From Gemmatimonadales bacterium UBA1120 (GTDB taxonomy: Bacteria; Gemmatimonadota; Gemmatimonadetes; Longimicrobiales; Gaopeijiaceae): DNA of 13,667 nt. The stretch covers positions 453 through 14,119 of the forward strand of contig DCAZ01000057.1 of assembly GCA_002313925.1 (NCBI GenBank). Reading direction: 5' to 3'. Position 1 is the stretch's first letter. Each line of letters begins with the position of its first letter. Of this stretch, positions 13,492 to 13,667 are shown piece after piece. The notes under the pieces were generated by a model that saw nothing but the letters and a program-made list of their open reading frames with translations, had not been told where the DNA came from and did no database searches. The position numbers and the translations under genes are program-made.

Positions 13492-13667
13492 CACCGGACT
13501 GTAGACGTAGAATTGCTTGGGCAATCATGAGGTCTGCAGGCCGAGTCACCTTGATGTTTGTACCCCCATCATCGACCATTTGCAAACGAGCGCCGAAAGA
13601 CTCGAGCAGCATAGCATCGTCTGTTCCAACTTCTCCACTCTCATACGCCTGCAGGAGGAGATCGGCA
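13484..13667 (-). CDS. ispD: 2-C-methyl-D-erythritol 4-phosphate cytidylyltransferase, C-terminal part
   Basis: Partial gene running off the right edge; the last 60 codons are visible and end at the stop 13484-13486. The peptide reads DLLLQAYESGEVGTDDAMLLE, then a short spacer, then GTNIKVTRPADLMIAQAIL. This is the family's C-terminal pattern: the T-D-(D/E)-A motif, then N-I-K-(V/I)-T-x-P-x-D-L. IspD activates methylerythritol phosphate with CTP in the non-mevalonate isoprenoid pathway. The N-terminal nucleotide-binding part is outside the window, so a fusion such as IspDF cannot be excluded upstream, although IspF would normally follow the C-terminus and is absent. Confidence 0.82.
   Translation of the reverse strand, partial: ADLLLQAYESGEVGTDDAMLLESFGARLQMVDDGGTNIKVTRPADLMIAQAILRLQSGDV

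Overview
This is a compact stretch of a bacterial chromosome of moderate base composition. Nearly all of it is coded on the minus strand, with housekeeping genes closely spaced or overlapping. I see no phage, plasmid, CRISPR or resistance genes. Gene content and protein style (gap-pgk-tpiA-secG followed by a two-subunit 2-oxoacid dehydrogenase, ECF sigma factor, IHF/HU protein) would fit a free-living aerobic heterotroph, perhaps Gemmatimonadota or a neighbouring phylum. That placement is a low-confidence inference from overall impression only.

Reading the minus strand from the right edge: the 3' end of ispD (isoprenoid precursors), tsaC (tRNA t6A modification), a YwlE-type low-molecular-weight phosphatase and aroE (shikimate pathway) form one overlapping series. 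After a 131-base gap holding a perfect 9-bp inverted repeat come gap, pgk, tpiA and secG, the classical lower-glycolysis cluster with the SecYEG subunit gene. A short hairpin-bearing gap leads into a second overlapping series: 2-oxoacid dehydrogenase E1 alpha, E1 beta, lipoyl-bearing E2 and lipB. LipB supplies the octanoyl group that becomes the lipoyl cofactor of E2, so the series is functionally coherent and links glycolysis to acyl-CoA production. No E3 gene is in the window.

Between lipB and the only plus-strand gene lies a 739-base convergent intergenic region (2992-3730). It has three parts: a strong hairpin terminator near 3076-3108, a GC-rich hairpin-dense block to about 3490, and an AT-rich block. 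The AT-rich block contains a 142-base element bounded by 12-bp inverted ends that enclose two further hairpins. I could not assign this region to a known RNA or element.

The plus-strand gene (2410-2991) is an RNase HI-like protein in which two of the four expected metal-binding carboxylates are replaced, so it may not be a nuclease. Divergent from it is carA, whose best start by family alignment is a CTG codon. Then come an HU/IHF-type DNA-bending protein and an ECF sigma factor gene. The first 65 bases of the sigma ORF are a diverged copy of its own 3' end, so the N-terminus repeats the region 4.2 recognition helix. The most unusual observations are this sigma repeat, the degenerate RNase H and the structured element at 3546-3687.
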